NCBI GenBank assembly: GCA_040414865.1
Contig: JBEDUR010000191.1
Span: 1-12,798 of the forward strand
Origin: Palsa-461 sp040414865
GTDB lineage: Bacteria > Actinomycetota > Acidimicrobiia > Acidimicrobiales > RAAP-2
Length of the DNA: 12,798 bases
Reading direction: 5' to 3'
Part shown: piece by piece, positions 7,256 to 12,513 of the stretch
How positions within the stretch are numbered: the first letter of the stretch is position 1
How the letters are laid out: every line of letters begins with the position of its first letter
Made by a program: the position numbers and the translations under genes
Notes under the pieces: model-generated
Databases searched by the model: none
What the model was told of the DNA's origin: nothing
What the model saw: only the letters and a program-made list of their open reading frames with translations

Positions 7256-7658
7256 TGGTCGCCCCTTCCAGTGGCTGGAATCCGAAACCGACCGCCTCGG
7301 TCCCCTCCGAGTCGGTGCCGATGACCGTGGTAGACAGTCGAACCTTCATCCCGACCGACACGTGCTCTGGGTCGGGCGGGACGTTGACGAGGTTGGCCCG
7401 CACGCTCGTCCCTGCGCAGTCCACGATGGCGGCGACGAACGGTACTGGGACGCTGGGCGCTGCCAACGACACGATTGTGAACGCCCGAACCTCTCCGGCG
7501 GTGTCCACCTCGACGTCGTGAAAGGAGGTGCTGCTGCAGGCCGCACAGGCGTTTCGGCGGTCAAAGAACCGAGCGGAGCAGGAGTCGCACTCGTGCGCCA
7601 CCAGGTGAGGCTCGGGTTCCAGCTGCAGGTACTCGACGAAAGGGATCCGGTTGGCCAT
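7245..7658 (-). CDS. DUF35-family zinc-ribbon/OB-fold protein, thiolase partner
   Basis: A 137-residue protein with an N-terminal rubredoxin-like zinc ribbon, Cys24-x2-Cys27 and Cys38-x2-Cys41, followed by an OB-fold region that starts with GEVRAFTIVS and continues PFVAAIVDC...GMKVRL. Such DUF35 proteins form complexes with thiolases, aldolases or hydratases; they stabilise the complex and may help bind the acyl-CoA substrate. The 11-bp overlap with the thiolase gene strongly supports a complex with that enzyme. The start ATG at 7658 has an AGAGG-type site 3 nt upstream within a purine-rich stretch. Four intact zinc ligands and normal length suggest a functional protein. Confidence 0.9.
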   Translation of the reverse strand: MANRIPFVEYLQLEPEPHLVAHECDSCSARFFDRRNACAACSSTSFHDVEVDTAGEVRAFTIVSLAAPSVPVPFVAAIVDCAGTSVRANLVNVPPDPEHVSVGMKVRLSTTVIGTDSEGTEAVGFGFQPLEGATNVS

Positions 7659-7686
7659 GCGCCTCTTTCCGTCTCTCGGGACACCC

Positions 7687-7715
7687 CTGTTAGCACGGTC
7701 TCTGACCTACATCAA
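7687..7715 (-). promoter_or_regulatory. Candidate promoter for the DUF35-thiolase unit
   Basis: On the minus strand, TTGATG (7715-7710) and TAACAG (7692-7687) are 17 nt apart. The predicted start would lie near 7680, leaving a short leader of about 20 nt that includes the ribosome-binding site of the DUF35 gene. The -10 match is modest. Confidence 0.35.
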
Positions 7716-7738
7716 GCTCTTTGTCGCAGTCAGGACGG

Positions 7739-7761
7739 CCGCGGTGGATCGGTCCCCGCGG
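7739..7761. other. GC-rich inverted repeat in the divergent intergenic region
   Basis: CCGCGG occurs at 7739-7744 and again at 7756-7761, able to pair across an 11-nt loop. It sits between the divergent DUF35 and kinase-like genes. It may be an operator or a chance GC-rich palindrome. Confidence 0.25.
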
Positions 7762-7805
7762 TAGCGGCGCGCCCGACCCGCGAGGACCCGTCCGACCCAT
7801 TTCCT

Positions 7806-7821
7806 TAAGATCCGGCCGGTG
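7806..7821 (+). promoter_or_regulatory. Candidate leaderless promoter (-10 element) of the kinase-like gene
   Basis: TAAGAT (7806-7811) matches the TANNNT -10 pattern and ends 7 nt before the GTG at 7819. No Shine-Dalgarno sequence is present, so transcription probably starts at or next to the start codon. This arrangement is common in actinobacteria. Confidence 0.5.
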
Positions 7822-8346
7822 GAGCGCCGGATCGTGCTGGTCTCGGGCGCTCCCGGGGCGGGGAAGACGAGCCTGGCGGTCGAGCTGGCCGAGACCCTCG
7901 AGCTCCCACTCCTGGCCAAGGACGTCATCAAAGAGACGTTGTGGGACGTCCTCGAGCCGCCGAGCGGCGATCTCCGGTGGTCGCGCCGGCTGGGAGCCGC
8001 CGCGATGGAGCTCCTGTGGACCCTCGCCGAGCGCTGCCCGGCGGCGGTTGTCGAGGCGAACTTCCGGCCGCACAGCGCCTACGAGCGGTCGAGAATCCAG
8101 ACGCTGTCATCCGGTGTTGTCGAGGTGTACTGCTGGTGCCCACCGGAGCTGGCGGCGGCCCGGTATGCCGCCCGGCACGCCGACCCCGCGCACCATCCCG
8201 CCCATGTGCTCCCGACGCTGTCCACCGATCAGCTCGGCGAATACGACCGGCCGGTGGGGCTCGGCACGGTCATCCGCGTCGACACGACGGCATCGGTCGA
8301 CGTCGGGGGCGTCGCCAAGCAGGTCCTGGAACACTGGCCGTCGTGA
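7819..8346 (+). CDS. P-loop ATPase/kinase-like protein (AAA_33 / CPT-like)
   Basis: A 175-residue soluble protein with a Walker A motif GAPGAGKTS at residues 10-18 directly after the first beta strand (IVLVSGAPGAGKT). The pattern of a short N-terminal strand, P-loop and helix, then LLAKDVIKETLWD and VVEANFRPH, resembles small ATP-dependent kinases such as chloramphenicol phosphotransferase-like and zeta-toxin-like proteins. In these the conserved Asp in the 'KD.IKE' region binds substrate. A C-terminal R-containing lid (AARYAARH) is plausible. The substrate is unknown. The GTG start at 7819 lacks a ribosome-binding site but has a -10 element in the leaderless position. It is divergent from the thiolase unit, and a phosphotransferase gene lies downstream. 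Confidence 0.75.
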   Translation: MERRIVLVSGAPGAGKTSLAVELAETLELPLLAKDVIKETLWDVLEPPSGDLRWSRRLGAAAMELLWTLAERCPAAVVEANFRPHSAYERSRIQTLSSGVVEVYCWCPPELAAARYAARHADPAHHPAHVLPTLSTDQLGEYDRPVGLGTVIRVDTTASVDVGGVAKQVLEHWPS

Positions 8347-8395
8347 GTCGCGCCCTGCGCAATCGCCGGGAAGCGGCTCCAGCCCCACAGGCCAT

Positions 8396-8406
8396 GGCAT
8401 GATGCC
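8396..8406. other. Short palindrome upstream of the mini-ORF
   Basis: GGCAT-G-ATGCC is a perfect 11-bp palindrome 40 nt before the mini-ORF start codon and 50 nt after the kinase-like gene. It could be an operator for the downstream unit or a chance match. Confidence 0.25.
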
Positions 8407-8439
8407 TGAGACCGGTTACCGATACGAAGGGAGGCTCTC

Positions 8440-8490
8440 GTGACGATGACCGTTGCCCAGGAGCTGTCCCCCAAGGTGCGCACCGGCTGA
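8440..8490 (+). CDS. 16-codon mini-ORF (possible leader peptide) before the APH-family gene
   Basis: GTG at 8440 opens a short frame ending at TGA 8488-8490 and encoding MTMTVAQELSPKVRTG. A very good ribosome-binding site, GGGAGG at 8429-8434, lies 5 nt upstream, so ribosomes probably load here. The mini-ORF is in the same frame as the APH-family gene, with only this TGA between them before the ATG at 8536. It may be a leader peptide: it has a Lys-Val-Arg stretch, like the +x+ pattern in some macrolide-sensing leaders. It could equally be the true N-terminus of the phosphotransferase, cut off by a nonsense mutation. The sequence alone does not decide this. Confidence 0.45.
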   Translation: MTMTVAQELSPKVRTG

Positions 8491-8497
8491 GTCGGGA

Positions 8498-8521
8498 CGG
8501 CTCCTTCACCAGAAGGAGTTG
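8498..8521 (+). promoter_or_regulatory. Hairpin sequestering a Shine-Dalgarno sequence (possible attenuator)
   Basis: CTCCTTC (8501-8507) pairs perfectly with GAAGGAG (8512-8518) across an ACCA loop, and the stem extends to 8498/8521 with one C-G and two G-U pairs. The right arm is itself a strong Shine-Dalgarno sequence. It begins 8 nt after the mini-ORF stop. The ATG at 8536 is 17 nt past GAAGGAG, further than ideal, so an unusual ATC start at 8524 or a different role (terminator) must be considered. Confidence 0.5.
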
Positions 8522-8535
8522 CCATCCCAACCCTC

Positions 8536-9453
8536 ATGCTGCAAGAGGCCGCTGCCGTGGCCCGGACCCTGCTCAACGGCCAGATCGACACCATCACCGC
8601 GGTCCCCTCGGCGGCCGGCAACCAGGCGTTCCGAGTGGGCTCTGGTGGTCAGGTCGCCTTCCTCAAGGTCGCAGATGAACAGGATGTGCGCCGGGAAGTC
8701 GGAGTCCTCGAGCTCCTGGCCAGCCGCGCCATTCCCGTGCCGACCGTGCTCGGCTGGGATGGCTCGGGTGAGCTCTCCGGGCGACCCTGCGCCCTACTGG
8801 CCGATGTCGGCGGCCGGCCGCTGCGCGGATACGAGCCCGGCTTGGGCGGCGCGGGCCGCGTCCTGCGCCAGGTGCACGCCATCCCAATGGAGGGATTTGG
8901 CTTGTTGGCCATGGCCGGTGACGGCCTCCGCGGCGCGGACGCCGCGTGGGGTCAGACGATGTTGGCTCGTTGCGACGGACTCGGGCCGGTCGCCGACGCC
9001 GGTCTGGTTCCAACCGAACTGGTGGCGCGGGTGACTGCCGCGGTTGGCGGACGTCGCGACCTCCTGGCGATCACCTCCGGCTCCCTGCTCCATGCAGACT
9101 TCCACCCGCGCCACGTCTACGTCGCCCGCAGCTCCATCAGCGGGATCATCGACTGGGGCGATGCGATGGTCGGCGACCCCCTCTACGACTTCGGCCGCCT
9201 GCTCCATGCCGCCGCCATGGACGGGCGGGCCGACCGGGGCCGGAGGCTGATCGACGCTCTCCTGGCCACCTACCACCCGAAGCCACCGCGGCTGAACGAG
9301 TACCCCGAGCTGCTCTTGGTCTACGCGGCTCTCTTCAGCGTCTGGTCGATGACCTGTGAACTCGAAGGTGGGGCACCTTGGCCGCCCTGGTGGCCCGCCC
9401 AGTGCCGGTCCCTGAACTGGATCCTCGATCAGCTTGAACGCCGCGGCAGCTGA
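8536..9453 (+). CDS. APH-family (aminoglycoside/macrolide phosphotransferase-like) protein
   Basis: A 305-residue protein-kinase-like phosphotransferase. Conserved elements are a lysine in the N-lobe (AFLKVAD, Lys44), Glu54 in the following helix, the hinge-like region PCALLADVGGRPL, the catalytic loop LLHADFHPRHVYV (His186, Asp188, His193), and the metal-binding segment ISGIIDWGDA (Asp206), followed by GDPLYDFGRLL. Most family members have Asn where His193 stands; macrolide phosphotransferases of the MphA type also have His there. Targets in the family include antibiotics, choline, homoserine and other small alcohols, so substrate is open. ATG at 8536 is the first standard start after an in-frame TGA at 8488; a strong ribosome-binding site belongs to the in-frame mini-ORF upstream. 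The gamma-carbonic anhydrase gene follows after 103 nt. Confidence 0.82.
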   Translation: MLQEAAAVARTLLNGQIDTITAVPSAAGNQAFRVGSGGQVAFLKVADEQDVRREVGVLELLASRAIPVPTVLGWDGSGELSGRPCALLADVGGRPLRGYEPGLGGAGRVLRQVHAIPMEGFGLLAMAGDGLRGADAAWGQTMLARCDGLGPVADAGLVPTELVARVTAAVGGRRDLLAITSGSLLHADFHPRHVYVARSSISGIIDWGDAMVGDPLYDFGRLLHAAAMDGRADRGRRLIDALLATYHPKPPRLNEYPELLLVYAALFSVWSMTCELEGGAPWPPWWPAQCRSLNWILDQLERRGS

Positions 9454-9556
9454 TGGGCCCACCGCGTCTGCTTGGGTCCGCGGCTGGGCTCCGAGCACCA
9501 AGCGGCGCGACAGCGCGACGCTTGATGTCGAGTTGGCGGCCGACGGGAGGAGCCAC

Positions 9557-10090
9557 ATGCCGAGTTTCGAGTTCGAAGGCCACGCGCCGAGCGTGGACCC
9601 GAGTGCCTTCATCGCCCCGACTGCTTCGCTGGTCGGTCAGGTGACGGTCGAGGCGGGCGCTTCGGTCTGGTACGGGGCGGTGCTGCGGGGCGACTTCGCG
9701 CCCATTTACGTGCGCGCCGGCGCCAACGTGCAGGACGGCGCCGTACTCCACGCTCCGCCGCAGTCACCGCTAGAAGTCGGTCCGGGGGCCACAGTCGCCC
9801 ACAATTGCGTGATCCACGGTGCCGTCCTCGGTGAGGAGTGCCTCGTCGCCAACGGGGCCGTCGTGCTCGACGGGGCCCGCATCGGGGCCCGATCGATGGT
9901 GGCCGCCGGCTCGCTCGTTCCCGCCGGCCGGGAGATCCCGCCTGACTCCCTGGCCATGGGCGTCCCGGCAACTGTGAAGGGACCCGTATCAGGTACCGCC
10001 GCAGAGGGCTGGGTCAGGTCGAATCCCCGCGCCTACCAGGAGCTGGCCCGACGCCATCGAGCCGGGGTCCGGCTCGTGCCTGAGGCGTAG
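9557..10090 (+). CDS. Gamma-class carbonic anhydrase family protein
   Basis: A 177-residue left-handed beta-helix (hexapeptide repeat) protein. It shows the gamma-carbonic anhydrase signatures WYGAVLRGD (Arg44, Asp46), NVQDGAVLHA (Gln59, Asp60, His65) and VAHNCVIHGA (His82, His87). The three zinc-binding histidines and the Arg/Asp/Gln set match the Cam/CamH pattern, so zinc or iron binding and CO2 hydration are plausible, although many family members lack proven activity. Isoleucine/valine-rich hexapeptide turns continue to about residue 135, and a C-terminal helix ends in RAYQELARRHRAGVRLVPEA. ATG at 9557 is supported by GGGAGGAG 5 nt upstream; the longer open frame from 9434 overlaps the APH gene and is unlikely. 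The 3' end of this gene is duplicated at about 12458-12513. Confidence 0.9.
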   Translation: MPSFEFEGHAPSVDPSAFIAPTASLVGQVTVEAGASVWYGAVLRGDFAPIYVRAGANVQDGAVLHAPPQSPLEVGPGATVAHNCVIHGAVLGEECLVANGAVVLDGARIGARSMVAAGSLVPAGREIPPDSLAMGVPATVKGPVSGTAAEGWVRSNPRAYQELARRHRAGVRLVPEA

Positions 10091-10107
10091 CGCCCGTCAG
10101 GCGATCC
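10036..10107 (+). repeat. Direct repeat, left copy: carbonic anhydrase gene 3' end and first bases beyond it
   Basis: This 72-bp stretch covers the last 18 codons of the carbonic anhydrase gene, its stop and 17 bases beyond. It aligns with 12458-12531 at about 64 of 74 columns (8 substitutions and two 1-nt gaps, counted by eye). The last 24 bases are identical. In both copies a minus-strand stop (TCA on this strand) follows the carbonic anhydrase TAG by 6 nt. Confidence 0.85.
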
Positions 10108-10189
10108 TGACCTGCGAATACCCGGGGTCCATCGCCTCCGGGAAGCTCGGCCAGTGACGACCCAACCGCTTTCCGTCCGTCCCCGAAGT
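10097..10189 (-). pseudogene. Possible gene-end remnant antisense to the carbonic anhydrase tail
   Basis: On the minus strand a 30-codon open stretch ends at a TGA (10099-10097), at the same place where the LLM gene ends beside the right repeat copy. It reads ...GRHWPSFPEAMDPGYSQVRIA and shares only the final IA and stop with the LLM protein. An adjacent frame (NFGDGRKAVGS) meets it near 10160-10190, so a frameshifted coding remnant is possible. Family not recognised. The remaining bases to 10307 hold nothing I can assign. Confidence 0.25.
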
Positions 10190-10307
10190 TCAGAACGGCC
10201 CTGATGCCCGACAATCGAACGTGCAAGCTGTGCCCGCTCGACGCTGCGCCCGGTCGCTCGTGCTGCCCGCCCACGGGCGTCTGGTGGTGATTCGACCGTG
10301 ATCGCTA

Positions 10308-11126
10308 TCAGCGATTCAAGGTCCAGATCGCGGTCGTGAACAACAACGTCAGCCCCTTCCGCAACATGTTGCGGTGACTTGCCGAGAGGAAGTCGGCTCC
10401 GGAGAATACGACGTCGGTACCGGCGGCAGCTGCGTCCTCACAACGCCGGTCCAGCAAGGCCCTATGAACTCCGCGACGACGGTACTTCGGATCCACAGCG
10501 CAGTCGGCGAGGTAGGCGTCACCTCCTGAGAGGTAGAGGACAGCTGCTCCAGCCGGGTTTCCATCGCACAAACCCAAGAACAGCGACCAGCCAGGTGCCC
10601 GCAACCATGGCTCAACGGGGACGGCGGGGCCGGTGGCGTCCCACCCGAGGTGGTAGGCATCCGAGAACGCCTCGATGTGTTCGGTGTCGGTGAGACGTAG
10701 CACCTCAACACCCGCTGGGGTCCCCTCGCGGCCCGACGGCCGGCCGGCGAAGCGGGCGTGGAAGCCCGTGTGACGAAAACCCTGAGAGTGCAACAGTTCC
10801 AACAGCCGATTACTCGATGGGCCGGGGGCGATCTCGAAGGCACCGGGCACCTCGCCATCCTGGTACCAAGAGATCACTTCGAGGGCTGCGTCGAGCTGCT
10901 CGTCAGTAAAACCAACGGCACGGTTGAAGAGGTGCTCGCCGAAAGGAGGGACTCGGCAGGCGACGGCCCCTTCGAAGCGACGAACCTCAGCTCCCATGGG
11001 GTTGCCCGGCCGGTCTGCGATGATCTGTAGCCGGGAGGCCTTGTAGTCGCCAACGATGGCCTGAGCCCGACGCACGAGTTCGAGGTCCGGGAGCAGATCT
11101 CTGTTCTGTTCTTGATGCACGTTCAT
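10308..11126 (-). CDS. GNAT family N-acetyltransferase
   Basis: A 272-residue protein whose C-terminal half (about 140-272) is a GNAT fold. It has the strand AGAAVLYLSGGDAYLADCAVDP followed by the acetyl-CoA pyrophosphate loop RRRGVHRALL (216-225, in the R/Q-x-x-G-x-G/A style, with His in place of the last Gly) and HRNMLRKGL near the end, a typical 'N....K.GF' equivalent. The N-terminal half (about 45-128) looks like a degenerate second acyltransferase-like domain, with SSNRLLELLHSQGFRHTGFHARF at its end, so this may be a two-domain GNAT. Substrate unknown; candidates are a small amine or a toxin or antibiotic. ATG at 11126 has no clear ribosome-binding site. The gene lies inside the repeat-bracketed accessory block. 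Confidence 0.8.
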   Translation of the reverse strand: MNVHQEQNRDLLPDLELVRRAQAIVGDYKASRLQIIADRPGNPMGAEVRRFEGAVACRVPPFGEHLFNRAVGFTDEQLDAALEVISWYQDGEVPGAFEIAPGPSSNRLLELLHSQGFRHTGFHARFAGRPSGREGTPAGVEVLRLTDTEHIEAFSDAYHLGWDATGPAVPVEPWLRAPGWSLFLGLCDGNPAGAAVLYLSGGDAYLADCAVDPKYRRRGVHRALLDRRCEDAAAAGTDVVFSGADFLSASHRNMLRKGLTLLFTTAIWTLNR

Positions 11127-11317
11127 CGGCGGTTGGTGTGAGGTCGGCTAGCTGTCTTCGGCGCCGGAGAAGATAGCGGACGCACGCGCCACGAGATGCT
11201 GGAAGCTCGGCCACGATGAGCCGCGCCGACGGATCTGCCAGCGGAGCAGCGCCGAACTGACCGAGGAGTGCGAACCGCCGCGGCAGTGCTCCGTGCTGGG
11301 AGGAAATCGAACGGAGC

Positions 11318-11332
11318 GTGACCGAGAGTCAC
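11318..11332 (-). terminator. Small hairpin downstream of the 75-residue membrane protein gene
   Basis: GTGAC (11318-11322) and GTCAC (11328-11332) form a perfect 5-bp stem with a 5-nt loop, about 43 nt past the stop of the small membrane protein gene. It may be a terminator. The rest of 11127-11375 holds no supported gene; it is the leader region of the GNAT gene. Confidence 0.3.
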
Positions 11333-11375
11333 ATCAACCTACGGCCGATGCAGGTCGCCTCGAGGTGCGAGTCAT

Positions 11376-11603
11376 CTAGCACCCGTGCCTGACGCACTGC
11401 TCGTACTGCTGGCGGAGCTGCTGGCGCTGCAGGTTTTCCCGGTGCCCGATCGTGACGAGGGTAAGGGCGAGGGTGAGGGCGAGGGCGATGAGGATCGCCG
11501 CGACGATGCCACTGATGACGAGAACGTGACCGCTCAGTTCACGCGGTGCCGGAGGTGCTGCCTGATCGATGACCTCGACGCGTTGCATGTCTCGGCCGGT
11601 CAT
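11376..11603 (-). CDS. Small single-pass membrane protein, function unknown
   Basis: A 75-residue protein starting at ATG 11603, supported by GAGGAG 5 nt upstream. Residues 1-25 are polar (MTGRDMQRVEVIDQAAPPAPRELSG). Residues 26-52 form one long hydrophobic helix (HVLVISGIVAAILIALALTLALTLVTIG). The tail is polar and Gln/Arg-rich (HRENLQRQQLRQQYEQCVRHGC) with helix-forming character and two cysteines (Cys70, Cys75). There is no cleavage site, so it should stay anchored in the membrane. It matches no family I know. It sits alone between the GNAT and SnoaL-like genes on the same strand, in the repeat-bracketed accessory block. Confidence 0.65.
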   Translation of the reverse strand: MTGRDMQRVEVIDQAAPPAPRELSGHVLVISGIVAAILIALALTLALTLVTIGHRENLQRQQLRQQYEQCVRHGC

Positions 11604-11745
11604 GCTCACTCCTCGCACACTGCTCGGTTCCCTTCGGTACCTGAAAGGCACCGTTGGCATGTCCCACACACCACGACCGCGGAGTGCGGCGATCGGTCAA
11701 GCGGAGACGCCACATCGATGCGGAGCACAAACCCCTCTCTAGACC

Positions 11746-11761
11746 GCGTCTGCTTTGACGC
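11746..11761 (-). terminator. Hairpin downstream of the SnoaL-like gene
   Basis: GCGTC (11746-11750) and GACGC (11757-11761) pair perfectly around a 6-nt loop, 33 nt past the SnoaL-like stop. It is a candidate terminator; the loop rather than the tail carries the T-rich bases. Confidence 0.35.
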
Positions 11762-11794
11762 CGACGCCAGAGCCTGACCGAATCAGCCCTTCGC

Positions 11795-12226
11795 TCAGAC
11801 AGCGGTTCCCGCGGAGTCAGCGGTGAGCTGGCCGATCGCGGACCCGCCGTCGATCCACACGTTCTCCCGGCTGATCAGCCCGTCGCGAAACTCCCAGACA
11901 TGCAGGAGCCGAAACCCGATGCGCCGCCCGTTGCCCGGCACTCCAAGGAACTCGCCGGGAACGGTCCCGGTCCAGCTGTGCTCCATCACACAGAAGTCGT
12001 CCCCGTAGTAGTGGCGGGTCTCTTTCATCTCTTCGGTTTGGATGTTCGTGACCAGGTACTCGTAGAAACCCTGGGCGGCCGGCTTTCCCTGGACTGGGCC
12101 AGTCGGGAAACCGACGACATCGTGCTCGACGTCATTGGTGTACACGGCGACGCTGGCTCGCGGGTCACCGGCCTGCTCTGCGGCCAGATGTCGGTCGATC
12201 AGCTGGTTCATCTCCGACGGCTTCAC
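11795..12226 (-). CDS. SnoaL-like / NTF2-fold protein
   Basis: A 143-residue protein of the SnoaL/NTF2-like cone fold. It shows the typical order: N-terminal helix MNQLIDRHLAAEQAGD, YTNDVEHDVVGFPTGPVQGKPAAQGFYEYL, then sheet strands HYYGDDFCVMEHSWTGTVPG, RIGFRLLHVWEFRDGLISRENVWID. Members include polyketide cyclases, limonene epoxide hydrolases, ketosteroid isomerase-like enzymes and many proteins without known activity; the polar pocket residues here (Asp, His, Glu) allow a catalytic role but do not fix the reaction. GTG at 12226 is chosen because GGGAG lies about 7 nt upstream and a promoter-like sequence lies between it and the alternative GTG at 12310. Inside the repeat-bracketed accessory block. 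Confidence 0.78.
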   Translation of the reverse strand: MKPSEMNQLIDRHLAAEQAGDPRASVAVYTNDVEHDVVGFPTGPVQGKPAAQGFYEYLVTNIQTEEMKETRHYYGDDFCVMEHSWTGTVPGEFLGVPGNGRRIGFRLLHVWEFRDGLISRENVWIDGGSAIGQLTADSAGTAV

Positions 12227-12287
12227 TTCGTGTCTCCCTTCCGGGTGGGCGCCCCATTCGTCAGGCTGGGCTGCTTTGGTGGGCAGG

Positions 12288-12317
12288 AAGTTACGACCTG
12301 GACGTGACACAAGTCAA
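12288..12317 (-). promoter_or_regulatory. Candidate promoter of the SnoaL-like gene
   Basis: On the minus strand, TTGACT (12317-12312) and TAACTT (12293-12288) are separated by 18 nt. The -10 fits TANNNT. The predicted start near 12280 leaves a leader of about 55 nt before the chosen GTG at 12226. Confidence 0.5.
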
Positions 12318-12327
12318 GTAGACTTCT

Positions 12328-12338
12328 ATGAACTTCAT
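12328..12338. promoter_or_regulatory. Operator-like palindrome upstream of the SnoaL-like promoter
   Basis: ATGAA-C-TTCAT is a perfect 11-bp palindrome, 10 bp upstream of the -35 box. It is AT-rich against a GC-rich background, which favours a protein-binding site. No regulator gene is encoded nearby in the window. Confidence 0.35.
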
Positions 12339-12439
12339 GTATGTTCGCCGGGTACGGACGCCTACAGGGTCAGCTGGGCGGGAGAATCAGGACACGTCCA
12401 TGGAGGGGCAGGCCAGGGGGCCGCACCTCGGAGAGGCCC

Positions 12440-12513
12440 TCAATCGGGGCGCTCCTTCCAGGCGCTGGCCCGGCGCGATCGAACTGGGGTACGGGCTTGT
12501 GCCCGAGGGCGTA
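12440..12513 (+). pseudogene. Relic of a carbonic anhydrase gene 3' end
   Basis: The plus strand encodes SG-RSFQALARRDRTGVR, matching SNPRAYQELARRHRAGVR at the C-terminus of the carbonic anhydrase at 9557-10090. Two single-base insertions in G runs then throw it out of frame before the shared TAG. Upstream of about 12440 no more similarity is seen. It is therefore a broken 3' fragment and not a gene. The sequence between the SnoaL-like promoter and this relic, about 12339-12439, shows nothing assignable. Confidence 0.75.

Noticed and set aside
8402..8443. Another mini-ORF (MPETGYRYEGRLS) just upstream of the 16-codon one
   Set aside because: Its ATG has no ribosome-binding site and the frame is the tail of a shadow frame through the kinase-like gene.
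9434..9556. Upstream extension of the carbonic anhydrase frame
   Set aside because: It overlaps the phosphotransferase gene end and is not family-like; GGGAGGAG lies right before the ATG at 9557.
10143..11213. Shared 13-mer GGAAGCTCGGCCA at about 10141 and 11205
   Set aside because: One match of this length is expected by chance in a window of this size, and no similarity extends beyond it.
12227..12310. Longer start (GTG 12310) for the SnoaL-like gene
   Set aside because: It lies upstream of the predicted transcription start and has no ribosome-binding site; the added residues are not family-like.
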